64,000 nucleotides of DNA from Sinorhizobium numidicum (GCF_029892045.1 NZ_CP120368.1:2044001-2108000); one strand, 5' to 3'; numbered from the stretch's first letter, positions 48,151 to 57,769 are shown. Translations and numbers: made by a program. Notes: generated by a model from the letters alone, not told the origin.

Positions 48151-48834
48151 GTGTCTTCGCCCCTTGTCGTCTTTGATCTCGACGGTACGCTCGTCGATAC
48201 CGCGCCCGATCTCGTTGCCAGCCTCAACCACGCGGTCGTTCAGGCAGGTGTCGAACCGGTTACCTATGGCGATCTCACGCATCTGGTCGGGCACGGCGCG
48301 CGCGCCATGATCGAGCGAACATTCGCGCTGCGCGGCAAGACGATCAGCGAGGAGCAACTGGCGTGGCAAATGAAGGAGTTCGTGGATTTCTACCACGGCT
48401 CGATGCCCGGCGGTTCCATGCCCTACCCGGGACTCGTCGCAGCGCTTGACCGGCTGCAAGATGCCGGCCTGAAACTCGCTGTCTGTACCAACAAGCCGGA
48501 AATGCTGGCGATGCGCCTTCTCGAGCGGCTGGGCCTTCTCGGCCGTTTTGCCGCCGTCTCTGGCGGCGACACTTTCGCCGTCAGAAAGCCGCATGCCGAA
48601 CATCTGCTCTCGACCGTTGCCACAGCCGGTGGCAGCGCCGGGCGCTCAGTAATGGTCGGAGACAGCCTCAATGACATCCTAGTCGCGCGCAATGCCTCCG
48701 TTCCGTCGATCGCAGTGCCATTCGGCTATTCCGACGTGCCGATCGAGAGTCTTTCGCCCGATCGGATCATCCAGCATTTCGATGAGCTGACACCGCACCT
48801 GGTCGAGACGGTTCTCGGCCGCAAGACGAAATGA
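48151..48834 (+). CDS. gph: Phosphoglycolate phosphatase
   Basis: HAD-family hydrolase that removes phosphate from 2-phosphoglycolate, a product of DNA repair and photorespiration-like reactions. The 227 residues show motif I VFDLDGTLVDTAPD, the four-helix cap, motif II VCTNKPE, the Lys of motif III in VRKPHAEHL and motif IV VMVGDSLND. It starts with GTG at 48151. The assignment to phosphoglycolate rests on overall similarity; other HAD phosphatases look alike. A bidirectional terminator follows. Confidence 0.9.
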   Translation: MSSPLVVFDLDGTLVDTAPDLVASLNHAVVQAGVEPVTYGDLTHLVGHGARAMIERTFALRGKTISEEQLAWQMKEFVDFYHGSMPGGSMPYPGLVAALDRLQDAGLKLAVCTNKPEMLAMRLLERLGLLGRFAAVSGGDTFAVRKPHAEHLLSTVATAGGSAGRSVMVGDSLNDILVARNASVPSIAVPFGYSDVPIESLSPDRIIQHFDELTPHLVETVLGRKTK

Positions 48835-48837
48835 CGC

Positions 48838-48866
48838 GGGCCGCTTTCGCGGCCCTCTTCTTTCTT
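48838..48866 (+). terminator. Terminator shared by gph and the L,D-transpeptidase gene
   Basis: GGGCCGC (48838-48844) pairs with GCGGCCC (48849-48855) around TTTC, followed on the plus strand by TCTTCTTTCTT. It begins four bases after the gph stop and overlaps the stop region of the convergent gene at 48865. Confidence 0.8.
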
Positions 48867-50760
48867 ATCCTTCCGCACGCCGAGCGCTGCGCGTCGCTTC
48901 GAATGCGCGCTGCATGTACATGTCGCGCTCGTAGACATCGTTGAAATATTCGACGCTGCCGTCCTTGTTCGGCCATGCGGTGAAATAGGAAACATAGACC
49001 GGCACTTTCTGCGGCACCTGCAACGCCTTGTTGCGCCCGCCGGCGATCTCCTTGCCGACGTTGTCGACGCTGACGCCGAGAACCGCCGCTGCCATTCGGC
49101 GTGGCTCGGCAAGGCGCACGCAGCCGTGGCTCAGCGCCCGCTGGTCACGCTTGAAGAAGCTCTTCGAGGGCGTGTCGTGCATGTAGATCGCATGGGCGTT
49201 CGGGAAGAGGATCTTGAGCTCGCCAAGCGCGTTGTCGCTGCTCGGCGGCTGGCGCACAGCGACGGAAGCCGTCGAGCCGTACCAGTTCACCGCCGACGAC
49301 GGGACCGCACGGCCGCCGACTTCCACCTGATATCCCATGCGGTCGAGATAGCCGGGATCGTGGCGCAGCTTCGGCAGCATTTCGTTGACGATGATCGACT
49401 GCGGCACGCCCCAATAGGGATTGACCTCGACCGTCTGGATCTCATCCTGGAAGAAATAGGTCTGGTTTGCCTTCGAGCCGACCACCACGCGCATGGAGAA
49501 CTGCTCCGTGCCCTGATCGGTATAGGATGCCGTGAAAGCCGGCTGGTTGATGAACACATAGCGGCTGCCGAGACCGTCCGGTAGCCAGCGCGCTTGCTCC
49601 ATCGCGATCTCGACCTTGTTGATCTTGTCGGCGGTGCTGTCGCCCCCGGTCAGCACGCGGATCGAGGCTTGGCCCACGACGCCGTCGGCTTTCAAGCCGC
49701 GCTCCTTCTGAAAGGCCTCCACCACCGAAACCAGCTCCGGCGTGTAATCTGGCGTCCCCTGGTAGCTGGCGAGTACGACCGCATGTTCGGTCTTCAGCGC
49801 TTCCGATGCCTTGAGTTTGATGCCGGCGATGACATTGGCGAGTTCCGGGTTGCTCTCGCCGGGCTTCAGCAGCGTCCCCGAAGCGATTTCCACGCGCGCG
49901 GCCGCATCGGTTTGCGCGCGCAAGCGTTCGAGCTCCTGCTTCAGCGCTGCAAACTGCGGGCTTTTCGGATCTTGACTTTCAATGAGCGCGGCAACGTTAC
50001 CGCTTCCGGCGATCTTCTCCAGGAAGCCGGAAAGATCGACGCTCTTGCGTTTGAAATCGTGATAGCCGGAGATCTTGTTCGGATCGATGCGGCCGCGAAC
50101 AGTATCCTGAACGTAGGTGAGCGCCGCTACCGACATCGCAATCTCGAAGCGCATCAATTCCTTCTGGCGAGCGATCATGTCGCCGTGATCGAAGGTGTCG
50201 GATGGAACATCGACGGCATAGTCGACCGGGTCGAGCCCGACCTTGGCGGCGTCCGAAAGCACAGCGAGCGCCGATTTGGCGCGGGCCTTTATGCCGCTGC
50301 CTTCGATCCAGAGGAAATCCATCCGCGCTCCGTAGTAGTTCTCAACGGCCTTTGCGACATCGGCTTGGGCGCGCACATCGATTTCCGGCAGAAACTGGCG
50401 CGCACCCGAAAGCGGCGTGCGCAGCATGGGCGGAAGAGCGCCGTTCTGCACCGAACCCGTAACCACGGGATCCAGCAAGCGGTCGGTCGCGATGCGGCGC
50501 AGCGGTTCCGCCTTGTAGGTGTAATAGCGTGGTCCGGTCACGCGTGGCGGCTTCGCCATGCCCTCGTCAATCCGCTGCGGCATCATCGTCTGGACGCCCG
50601 GCAAAGGCTGCGAAGGCTGGACCTGTTCCCGCGAGGTGCGCTTCTTGCCGCCGCGGATGAAGTCCATCAGGGTGATCGCCGACGCCGGCCGTACATCCAT
50701 GGTTGCAATCGCGCACCCACCCATGAGCGCCACAATCGCTGCCGATCTGATAATTTTCAT
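48865..50760 (-). CDS. Large L,D-transpeptidase (YcbB/LdtD-like)
   Basis: Periplasmic enzyme that makes 3-3 crosslinks in peptidoglycan. The 631 residues have a signal peptide (about 1-28), a low-complexity linker, a helical scaffold domain, a peptidoglycan-binding domain (VVEAFQKERGLKADGVVGQAS) and a YkuD catalytic domain with the nucleophile Cys in LSHGCVRL near residue 540. ATG 50760 heads the signal peptide; the longer frame is non-coding. Rhizobia rely heavily on 3-3 crosslinks and have many such enzymes; a small one is encoded at 54.1 kb. Confidence 0.93.
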   Translation of the reverse strand: MKIIRSAAIVALMGGCAIATMDVRPASAITLMDFIRGGKKRTSREQVQPSQPLPGVQTMMPQRIDEGMAKPPRVTGPRYYTYKAEPLRRIATDRLLDPVVTGSVQNGALPPMLRTPLSGARQFLPEIDVRAQADVAKAVENYYGARMDFLWIEGSGIKARAKSALAVLSDAAKVGLDPVDYAVDVPSDTFDHGDMIARQKELMRFEIAMSVAALTYVQDTVRGRIDPNKISGYHDFKRKSVDLSGFLEKIAGSGNVAALIESQDPKSPQFAALKQELERLRAQTDAAARVEIASGTLLKPGESNPELANVIAGIKLKASEALKTEHAVVLASYQGTPDYTPELVSVVEAFQKERGLKADGVVGQASIRVLTGGDSTADKINKVEIAMEQARWLPDGLGSRYVFINQPAFTASYTDQGTEQFSMRVVVGSKANQTYFFQDEIQTVEVNPYWGVPQSIIVNEMLPKLRHDPGYLDRMGYQVEVGGRAVPSSAVNWYGSTASVAVRQPPSSDNALGELKILFPNAHAIYMHDTPSKSFFKRDQRALSHGCVRLAEPRRMAAAVLGVSVDNVGKEIAGGRNKALQVPQKVPVYVSYFTAWPNKDGSVEYFNDVYERDMYMQRAFEATRSARRAEG

Positions 50761-51281
50761 AAGAGTAAATGTCCCCGTATCGCGTTGCTGCCGAATTCGG
50801 CCGCTGCCAGATCCTCGCCACGCCCTCGTGCTCGAAGCGTTATAGAAAAGGTTGGTGAATGAAAAGGAAACGCGCCTCCCCCAAACCGCTCGCCAACGGT
50901 TAGAAACTGTTCCGAAATCAGCCATCGAAAGGCGCGCGGGCTGCAGCAAGAATTTGATTTGCATCCATTTTGCGCTCGAGCGGTCCTCTCCTCTTGTTTC
51001 CTGGGGTACTTTTCGCGCCGAGGAATGAAGATGCCGGATGTGACCGAAAGGCCACAACCTGAGCGATCGGACGGCGTCGCTGCGCCGTGCCCGCCGCATG
51101 AGAGCCAATGCTTTATGTCCCGCAGCAATTCAAACGATTGTAGCGATATCCCTGGCCCGTATGGGCTCTTTACAAGCTGCCGTGACCCGGGCAGAGAGAT
51201 GCCCGGCACCGGGGGAACCGACCGGCGGAGACCGGTTCTCGCCTCGGCTTCATGAACCGTATGACGAAGGCAGGTATCACC
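50761..51281. other. Divergent intergenic region between the L,D-transpeptidase and fumC
   Basis: About 520 bases between outward-facing genes, expected to hold two promoters. A piece of the RIME repeat lies at 51122-51149 (GCAGCAATTCAA then TAGCGA, reverse orientation). A long minus frame crosses it without coding signs. No other feature seen. Confidence 0.45.
51122..51149 (-). repeat. Short RIME-like remnant, copy K
   Basis: GCAGCAATTCAAACGATTG followed by TAGCGA matches the joint between the two palindromes (GCAGCAATTCAAAGTGCTACAGCGA) with a few mismatches. Both flanking arms are gone. Confidence 0.45.
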
Positions 51282-52673
51282 ATGACATCGACGCGCACGG
51301 AAACAGATACGTTCGGCCCCATTGAAGTGGCGAGCGACCGCTATTGGGGTGCCCAGGCCCAGCGCTCGCTTGGGAATTTCAAGATCGGCTGGGAAAAACA
51401 ACCACTGGCAATCGTCCGGGCGCTCGGCATCGTCAAGCAGGCAGCTGCGCGCGCCAACATGGCCCTCGAGCGCCTCGATCCAAAGGTCGGCGACGCCATC
51501 GTCAAGGCGGCGCAGGAGGTGATCGACGGCAAGCTCAACGAACACTTCCCGCTCGTCGTCTGGCAGACGGGCTCCGGCACGCAGTCGAACATGAACGCCA
51601 ACGAAGTCATTTCCAACCGGGCAATCGAACTGCTCGGCGGCGTCATGGGGTCCAAGAAGCCGGTACATCCGAACGATCACGTCAACATGAGCCAGTCGTC
51701 GAACGACACCTATCCGACGGCCATGCACATCGCCTGCGCGGAACGCGTGATCCATGATCTGCTGCCGGCGCTCAAGCACCTGCACAAGGCGCTTGATGAG
51801 AAGGTCAAGACCTTCGACCACATCATCAAGATCGGCCGCACGCATACGCAGGACGCGACGCCGCTGACGCTTGGCCAGGAATTTTCCGGCTACGCGGCGC
51901 AGGTTTCCTCCTCGATCAAGCGGATAGAGATGACCCTGCCCGGCCTCTGCGAACTCGCTCAGGGCGGGACCGCCGTCGGCACCGGCCTCAACGCCCCGGT
52001 CGGCTTTGCGGAAAAGGTCGCTGAGGAAATCGCTGCGATCACCGGCATCGCCTTCACCTCCGCCCCGAACAAGTTCGAAGCGCTGGCGGCGCACGACTCC
52101 ATGGTGTTCAGCCACGGTGCGATCAATGCCACCGCCGCCGCGCTCTTCAAGATCGCCAACGACATCCGCTTCCTCGGCTCCGGCCCGCGCTCGGGCCTTG
52201 GCGAACTGTCGCTGCCCGAAAACGAGCCCGGCTCGTCGATCATGCCCGGCAAGGTCAATCCGACCCAGTGCGAAGCGCTGACGCAGGTCTGCGTTCAGGT
52301 CTTCGGCAACCATGCGGCGCTGACGTTCGCCGGCAGCCAGGGCCATTTCGAACTCAACGTCTACAATCCGCTGATGGCCTACAACTTCCTGCAGTCGGTA
52401 CAGCTTCTTGCTGACGCTGCCATTTCATTTACCGACAATTGCGTCGTCGGCATCGAAGCCCGCGAGGACAACATCAAAGCAGCCCTGGACCGCTCGCTGA
52501 TGCTCGTGACGGCGCTGGCGCCGAAGATCGGCTACGACAATGCGGCGAAGATCGCGAAAACCGCGCACAAGAACGGCACGACGTTGCGTGAAGAAGCCGT
52601 CGGCGGCGGTTACGTGACGAATGAGGAATTCGACGCGGTCGTGCGTCCGGAAACAATGATAGGCCCTGCCTGA
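51282..52673 (+). CDS. fumC: Class II fumarase
   Basis: Hydrates fumarate to malate in the TCA cycle; iron-independent homotetramer. The 463 residues include [50 protein letters not shown] (catalytic His) and the family signature [15 protein letters not shown] with the catalytic Ser loop. ATG 51282 follows AGGCAGG; the open frame begins at 51252 but lacks a ribosome site. It links metabolically to the malic enzyme gene at 24 kb. A hairpin follows the stop. Confidence 0.97.
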   Translation: MTSTRTETDTFGPIEVASDRYWGAQAQRSLGNFKIGWEKQPLAIVRALGIVKQAAARANMALERLDPKVGDAIVKAAQEVIDGKLNEHFPLVVWQTGSGTQSNMNANEVISNRAIELLGGVMGSKKPVHPNDHVNMSQSSNDTYPTAMHIACAERVIHDLLPALKHLHKALDEKVKTFDHIIKIGRTHTQDATPLTLGQEFSGYAAQVSSSIKRIEMTLPGLCELAQGGTAVGTGLNAPVGFAEKVAEEIAAITGIAFTSAPNKFEALAAHDSMVFSHGAINATAAALFKIANDIRFLGSGPRSGLGELSLPENEPGSSIMPGKVNPTQCEALTQVCVQVFGNHAALTFAGSQGHFELNVYNPLMAYNFLQSVQLLADAAISFTDNCVVGIEAREDNIKAALDRSLMLVTALAPKIGYDNAAKIAKTAHKNGTTLREEAVGGGYVTNEEFDAVVRPETMIGPA

Positions 52674-52680
52674 TCGAATT

Positions 52681-52718
52681 CGGTGGCCGCGGTCCGTTTG
52701 CAGGCGCCGCGGCCACCG
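52681..52718 (+). terminator. Hairpin after fumC
   Basis: A perfect 12-bp stem, CGGTGGCCGCGG (52681-52692) with CCGCGGCCACCG (52707-52718), eight bases after the fumC stop. No T-run follows, so it may act as an RNA-protecting or factor-assisted end rather than a classical terminator. Confidence 0.55.
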
Positions 52719-52855
52719 CATGCATAGGCTGAAGCGGCCCCTTCAAAGCGGTCGAATTACGCGGTGCGCACGCAAGCAATTGTTAACGTTTCACAAATCA
52801 TTTCCCCCTAAAAATCGTGAGCTATTAGACGTCAATAATTTAAGGAGGATTGCAT

Positions 52856-53926
52856 ATGCAAACAGCAACCTCGAACAGGACGCCCGTGCCCGATGTCGCC
52901 GCGCAGGTCGCGCACGCCATGCGGATGATGGGCGTCGCGCCGATACCGCGCAATTACGAACTGTATTACGAGGCCTATCTAGGCTCGAACCCGCAACTGT
53001 CGAAGGAGCTTGCCGCGCTCGGCAGCCGTGCGACGCAGGAAGAACTCGACGCGATCGGCGCACGATATTTCAGCCACATTCACTACCCGACCGGCATCGA
53101 ACGCGCGCATAACACTCTCGCGGCCAAGCTGACCGAGCTCGTCAGCCTTTTGAAGGACGAGCAATATGCACTCGATAACTATAACAGGGTCCTCGACGAG
53201 GCATTTCATAAGATGACCAGCAAAAGCGCCGCAAGCGCCGATATTCTGCGTCATGCGATCGACATCCTGACGGAAGCCACCGCCGACACGATGAGCCAGG
53301 GCAAGGAGCGCGTTCAGTCCGTCGTTCAGAAATCCTTCGAGATGGAGGTGATCCGTCAGGAACTCGACGAATACAAACGCATCGCCAATACCGATTCGCT
53401 CACGCGTCTCGGAAATCGCCGCGCTTTCGACGAAAATCTCGCCGCCGTCTATAACAGCGAGCACCTGCGCAACTTCACCGGTCTGCTCGTCGCCGACATC
53501 GACCACTTCAAAAAGGTCAACGACAGTTTCGGCCATCCGGTTGGCGACAAGATTCTCGCCACCGTCAGCAACGTAATCCGCGCAAACCTCAGGCGCGACG
53601 CTTTCGTTGCGCGCACCGGTGGCGAGGAGTTTGCCGTGATCCTGGGCGGAAGCAGCCAGGAGGAATGCCTTCAGGCGGCTGATAGGATCCGCACCGTGCT
53701 CGCGGGCACGCCGTTCAAGAATTCCAAGACCGGGATCAACTATGGCCCGATCACCCTCTCCGTCGGCGTCTGCATGGCGACGGCGGCCGATGACCCTTTC
53801 GACCTTTACAACAAAGCGGACATCGCCCTTTACTCCGCCAAGAATGCCGGCCGCAACAGGACAGTCCTGTTCGAAGATGGCATGCGCAAGGATTCCGGCC
53901 GCAACTGGCTGATCTATCGGCGGTAG
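52856..53926 (+). CDS. Diguanylate cyclase (GGDEF protein)
   Basis: Makes cyclic di-GMP from two GTP. The 356 residues have an N-terminal helical region of about 175 residues with no membrane span, then a GGDEF domain (about 185-345): DSLTRLGNRRAFDE, ADIDHFKKVNDSFGHPVGD and the active-site TGGEEF near 254-259. The residues before it read RRDAFVAR, so the usual inhibitory RxxD site is not kept. An ideal AAGGAGG lies seven bases before ATG 52856. The N-terminal region probably senses an unknown cytoplasmic signal. Confidence 0.92.
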   Translation: MQTATSNRTPVPDVAAQVAHAMRMMGVAPIPRNYELYYEAYLGSNPQLSKELAALGSRATQEELDAIGARYFSHIHYPTGIERAHNTLAAKLTELVSLLKDEQYALDNYNRVLDEAFHKMTSKSAASADILRHAIDILTEATADTMSQGKERVQSVVQKSFEMEVIRQELDEYKRIANTDSLTRLGNRRAFDENLAAVYNSEHLRNFTGLLVADIDHFKKVNDSFGHPVGDKILATVSNVIRANLRRDAFVARTGGEEFAVILGGSSQEECLQAADRIRTVLAGTPFKNSKTGINYGPITLSVGVCMATAADDPFDLYNKADIALYSAKNAGRNRTVLFEDGMRKDSGRNWLIYRR

Positions 53927-54100
53927 CACATCCCTTTCTCCCTTTTCCGAAACAACGCTCTTCGCACGCTGCTCGCGCCGGACGAACCTCGTTCCCGCGG
54001 AAACAGCGCATCGATCGCGTCATCTCTAGAAAAGGTTGCAACAGGAAGCGATCGCGGTTGAGGCCAGACGCGCTTCCCGCAACCAGATGGGGAGATCAAA

Positions 54101-54751
54101 ATGAAAAGCGTACTTGCAGCTTTCGTCGCGTCGGCGGTCTTGGCCGGAGCAACTTGCTCGGCAAATGCCGCAGGCGGCGGAACAATCACCTTCGCCTCGC
54201 TCGACAGTAATGCCGCAAAGACGGGATGGCTCAAGGTCCTCTCGGAAGGCGGGCAGCCAAAGGCGAAAACCCGCGCTCGCCGCGATGTCAATCATTCGCC
54301 CATCCCGCGCGAATTGGTGGCCTTCCAGGAGGACGCCGCCCCGGGCACCATCGTCGTCGACAACTCGGAACGGCGGCTCTATCACGTTCTCGGCCGCGGC
54401 ATCGCGATGAAATATGCCATCAGCGTCGGTCGCGAGGGGTTTCTCTGGACCGGCACCAACGCGGTCAGCCGCAAGTCCGAATGGCCGACCTGGGTACCGC
54501 CGGAAGAGATGCGCGCCCGCGAGGCGAAGAAAGGCAAGATCCTGCCCGTGAGCATGAAGGGCGGCATCGACAATCCGCTCGGCGCCCGCGCCATCTATCT
54601 CGGCTCGACGATCTACCGCATCCACGGAACGAACCAGCCATCCTCGATCGGTAAGGCCATGTCGTCAGGCTGCATCCGCATGGCAAACGAGGACGTCGAG
54701 CACCTCTATGCCAATGTCAGCATCGGCACCAAAGTTATCGTTCATAACTGA
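54101..54751 (+). CDS. Small L,D-transpeptidase (ErfK/YbiS type)
   Basis: 216 residues: a signal peptide (about 1-24, ANA cleavage), a short linker and a YkuD domain (about 80-216). The active site is IYRIHGTNQPSS with the conserved His, and SSGCIRM with the nucleophile Cys. Such enzymes attach lipoprotein or make 3-3 peptidoglycan crosslinks. GGGGAG precedes ATG 54101. It is monocistronic; the next gene is convergent, 18 bases away. Confidence 0.93.
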   Translation: MKSVLAAFVASAVLAGATCSANAAGGGTITFASLDSNAAKTGWLKVLSEGGQPKAKTRARRDVNHSPIPRELVAFQEDAAPGTIVVDNSERRLYHVLGRGIAMKYAISVGREGFLWTGTNAVSRKSEWPTWVPPEEMRAREAKKGKILPVSMKGGIDNPLGARAIYLGSTIYRIHGTNQPSSIGKAMSSGCIRMANEDVEHLYANVSIGTKVIVHN

Positions 54752-54769
54752 TTGCGCCTTGTCCGCGCG

Positions 54770-55375
54770 CTACCACATCGTCTTCGCGGCACGCTCCGGC
54801 CATTCCCGATCATACGTTTCCTTGTCAAAGTCAGCCTTGGCAGCCTTGAGAAGCGTGCCAGGGGTCGGCAAGGATCCGGGATCCGCGAAGCGCGCGGGGT
54901 TCCATAGCTGGGAACGGATCAGCGCCCGGGCACATTGGAAATAGACCTCGCCGATCGTGACGACGATGACGCTGCGCGGATGCTTGCCGTCCATCTCGAA
55001 CGAGCCGGTCAACGCCGGATCGACGCTGACGACCGCCGTGCCGTTGATGCGCATCGCGGTATTCGAGCCGGGAACGAGAAACATCAAGGCCACGCGCGGA
55101 TCGCGAACGATATTGGCAAGGGAGTCGACGCGGTTGTTGCCGCGCCAATCCGGCATCAGCACGGTCTCGTCGTCGGCGATCCGCACAACGGAGCAATCGT
55201 CGCCGCGCGGCGAACAATCCAACCCCTCCGGTCCTACGGTCGCGAGCGCCGCAAAAGGCGACGCCTCGATCATCCGCCGGTATTCGGCGGTCAGCGCCTT
55301 GGTCACCTTGACGATCGATGCCTCGCCCGTATCGCCATAAAGCTCCCTCAAGTCCTCAACCGTCCTGATGATCAT
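54770..55375 (-). CDS. PPOX-class flavin-dependent oxidoreductase
   Basis: 201 residues of the pyridoxamine-phosphate-oxidase-like split-barrel family, close to the MSMEG_1061-type FMN-dependent group. Conserved features are SPFAALATVGPEGLDCSPRGD, LMPDWRGNNRVDSL and the strand VALMFLVPG. The family reduces or binds flavin or F420; substrate unknown. ATG 55375 has GGAGG five bases upstream and is preferred over a TTG at 55390. Confidence 0.87.
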   Translation of the reverse strand: MIIRTVEDLRELYGDTGEASIVKVTKALTAEYRRMIEASPFAALATVGPEGLDCSPRGDDCSVVRIADDETVLMPDWRGNNRVDSLANIVRDPRVALMFLVPGSNTAMRINGTAVVSVDPALTGSFEMDGKHPRSVIVVTIGEVYFQCARALIRSQLWNPARFADPGSLPTPGTLLKAAKADFDKETYDREWPERAAKTMW

Positions 55376-55468
55376 TCTATCCTCCGGCAATAACCATCAA
55401 CTCACCTGCGCTTGAGCGCAATCAGCGGGCGAACGTTTCGAGGGGTAGCATGACATCCTGATGACGCA

Positions 55469-56386
55469 TCAGGCGATTCTTCTTAGCTGGGCTCCGTTTT
55501 TTCCTTCGCCGAGGAACGCCGTTATCCTGTCGATGACTTGAGGCGCGGAAACGATGCGGCGGTGGCCGAGGCCGTTCGCCCAATGCAATTCGACATTCGG
55601 TCCGGCCGCGCTGTAGCGACGCGCGTGATCGGCGGAGACCTCCTTGTCATCCTCGGCATGGATCACCAGCACAGGCTTCCTGAGCGCGCCGAGAATGCGG
55701 GCGGCGTCGAAGCCCTCCACGCGCCGACCGGAGAGGCGTTCGACCATGCCCTCGAAGGCCGCCTGAACCGCCGGTGCAAGGCCCATCACCTTGCCGAAGC
55801 CCCTGAAGAGCCATGTCATCTCGCTCGGCGCGCCAATCAGCACGAGCTTCGCCGGAACACGGGCCGGCACATCGCAGACCACCGCTCCCGCCGCGCAAGC
55901 AAGGCTGGCGCCGCCGAAGGAGTGACCGATACCGGCATCGAAACCTTCGAAATGGCGCCAGGCGGCATCGATCGCCCTTACCGCCTGCGGCATGGTGAGC
56001 GACCGGCCTGGCGAAGCGCCGTGACCCGGCCAGTCGAGCGCAACCACCTCGGCGCCGGCCGCGAGCAGACCGTCGATCATGGCGGCGAGATAGTTGCTGC
56101 GCGAGCCCCATCCGTGGGCCAGCAGGACGCGCGGTCCGATGCTGCCCGCACGACGCTCGAAATGGCGCGCGACGACCCAGCCGCCGGCGAAGGAGAGCGT
56201 CACCTTCTGCGAACGCGCCATGATCGGCACTGCCGCCTTCAGCAAGGCAGCCTCCTTGCTGTTTTTCGGTTTGCGGCTCGGGGTGCGACAAAAGATTCGG
56301 AAAGCCATTTTGCCAGCCGCCTCGGGAGAGATCGCCGATACGGCCTTCAGCGAGAGACGGATGACCTTGATCGCAAAGGATGCCAT
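55469..56386 (-). CDS. Alpha/beta hydrolase
   Basis: 305 residues. The oxyanion-type start LLAHGWGSRSNYLAAMIDGL, the nucleophile elbow GIGHSFGGAS (Ser), the acid in VIHAEDDKEV and the catalytic His in NGLGHRRI make a complete triad. No signal peptide, although the first 45 residues are hydrophobic in part. Substrate unknown. ATG 56386 starts 20 bases from an 18-bp palindrome and it is divergent from a MarR regulator, its probable repressor. Confidence 0.88.
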   Translation of the reverse strand: MASFAIKVIRLSLKAVSAISPEAAGKMAFRIFCRTPSRKPKNSKEAALLKAAVPIMARSQKVTLSFAGGWVVARHFERRAGSIGPRVLLAHGWGSRSNYLAAMIDGLLAAGAEVVALDWPGHGASPGRSLTMPQAVRAIDAAWRHFEGFDAGIGHSFGGASLACAAGAVVCDVPARVPAKLVLIGAPSEMTWLFRGFGKVMGLAPAVQAAFEGMVERLSGRRVEGFDAARILGALRKPVLVIHAEDDKEVSADHARRYSAAGPNVELHWANGLGHRRIVSAPQVIDRITAFLGEGKNGAQLRRIA

Positions 56387-56405
56387 AGTGAAATTCTCTC
56401 TTGAA

Positions 56406-56423
56406 ATGTTCAATATTGAACAT
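56406..56423. promoter_or_regulatory. Probable MarR operator
   Basis: ATGTTCAATATTGAACAT is a perfect 18-bp palindrome in the 49-base gap between the hydrolase start (56386) and the marR-type start (56436). Size and AT-rich centre suit a MarR dimer, and the site would cover both promoters. Confidence 0.8.
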
Positions 56424-56435
56424 AATTGTACAACG

Positions 56436-56921
56436 ATGAACAAAAAGCAAGCCACGACTGAAGATCACCATTTTCCCTGGGATCACCCGCGCTTTCGAAG
56501 CTGGATCGCCGCCGCCCGCGCCTGCCAACTGATGCAGCAGACGTTGGCGCGTGCGCTCGCGCATCTCGACATCAAGCCTCCGCATCTCGACATATTGGTC
56601 AATCTCTACCGCTTCGACCGCATCACGCAGCAGGAACTCGCCCGCAAGCTGCTCGTCGGCCGCTCCAATATGAGCATGCTGCTGCCGCAACTCGAAAGGC
56701 GCGGCCTGATCGACCGGCGAGGCGATGAAAGGGACAAGCGGGTGCTACGGCTCTCGCTGACGGCGGACGGCCGAATACTTACCGAGGAAGCGATGGACAT
56801 CCAGACGGCGCTGATCGAGAAAACGCTCGGCGGCTCGCCGATCGAGGACTGCATGACGGTCGCGCAGTCGATGGAGCGGATCATCGCCATCCTGCTCAAG
56901 GAGGACGGCGACCTTCCGTGA
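56436..56921 (+). CDS. MarR-family transcriptional regulator
   Basis: 161 residues with the MarR winged helix: LDILVNLYRFDRITQQELAR, the recognition helix LLVGRSNMSMLLPQLE and the wing RRGDERDKRVLRLSLT. Such dimers usually repress a neighbouring gene until a phenolic or lipophilic ligand binds. ATG 56436 lies 12 bases after the palindrome. It is divergent from the alpha/beta hydrolase and ends seven bases before a RIME repeat. Confidence 0.93.
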   Translation: MNKKQATTEDHHFPWDHPRFRSWIAAARACQLMQQTLARALAHLDIKPPHLDILVNLYRFDRITQQELARKLLVGRSNMSMLLPQLERRGLIDRRGDERDKRVLRLSLTADGRILTEEAMDIQTALIEKTLGGSPIEDCMTVAQSMERIIAILLKEDGDLP

Positions 56922-56927
56922 CGACCA

Positions 56928-57025
56928 ATATAGCACCGTGCGTCTTTTCAGGCGCACAAAGGTCGTTGTAGCACTCTGATTGCTGCATGTTTTTATAAAT
57001 CGCTAGGATTTAAGGAAACATGCAG
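56928..57025 (+). repeat. RIME-like repeat, copy H
   Basis: Nearly full copy with small changes (TAGCACCGTGCGTCTTTTCAG start; the second loop shortened to TTTTTATAAATCGCTAGGATT). It begins six bases after the marR-type stop and ends three bases before the stop of the convergent DUF971 gene. Confidence 0.88.
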
Positions 57026-57028
57026 TGA

Positions 57029-57403
57029 TCAGCGGGGCTTCTCGGGCTTGTCGCGCGACATGCCCTTTTCGGCAAGTTCCCGCTCATACGCCTGGAAGAG
57101 CTCCTTGCCCTTCTCGCCGAGCTCGCGCAGATAGGTCCAGGTGAAGATGCCGGTGTCGTGAAAATCGTCGAAACCGATCCGCACGGCATAATTTCCCGTT
57201 GGCTGTACCGAGATGATCTGGACGTTTCGCTTGCCCGGCACGGTCACCCGTTGACCTGGTCCGTGCCCCTGCACTTCGGCCGAAGGCGAAAGCACGCGCA
57301 GCATTTCTGCCGAAAGATCGAAGGAAGCGCCGTCGTCGAAAGTGACGGCAAGCCGATGGCGATCCTTCGATACGCGCAGTTCGGTTGGCCAGAATTCGCT
57401 CAT
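57029..57403 (-). CDS. DUF971 protein (gamma-butyrobetaine-hydroxylase N-domain-like)
   Basis: 124 residues covering one DUF971 domain: WPTELRVSKDRHRLAVTFDDGASFDLSAEMLRV split across strands, then NYAVRIGFDDFHDTGIFTW and YLRELG. The domain also occurs at the N-terminus of gamma-butyrobetaine hydroxylases and beside iron-sulfur carrier proteins; alone its role is unclear. Three tandem ATGs (57409, 57406, 57403) follow GGAGC; the last is chosen for best spacing. Its stop is three bases from a RIME repeat. Confidence 0.85.
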   Translation of the reverse strand: MSEFWPTELRVSKDRHRLAVTFDDGASFDLSAEMLRVLSPSAEVQGHGPGQRVTVPGKRNVQIISVQPTGNYAVRIGFDDFHDTGIFTWTYLRELGEKGKELFQAYERELAEKGMSRDKPEKPR

Positions 57404-57769
57404 CATCATTGCTCCGTATGAATGCATGTCGCCCAAGAGTGTGCAGCGGTTTTGGGACAACGACATGCCTAAAAACAAGAGGTAAAGCGCTTCGCATGAA
57501 TCCATTTGAGTGCGACGCGCTTAAATCCATCCGCGCAGTAAAGCAGAATTGAACTCTAGAGCATCCCGCTTTCGAGTGGAATCACCAGGAGCGGAAAGAT
57601 GGCCTAGATTCAAGGTATTAGAGCGCCCTTAGCGCGTTCGTTCTGAACCCGCGACGCTTTGGAGAAGCTCCCGGGTAGCCCTTTCCCGCTATTTGAGACA
57701 GTTTGCGACAGTATGCGCCTTGACGCGACCTTTTTTGGCCACGACATTGAAAGCGCAGGGAGAAAAGAT
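57404..57769. other. Intergenic region between the DUF971 gene and moaA
   Basis: 366 bases between divergent genes. Around 57550-57600 the text CTCTAGAGCATCCCGCTTTCG with GTGGAATCA resembles another short repeat family I recall from rhizobial chromosomes. No gene. The moaA promoter should lie near the right end. Confidence 0.4.
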
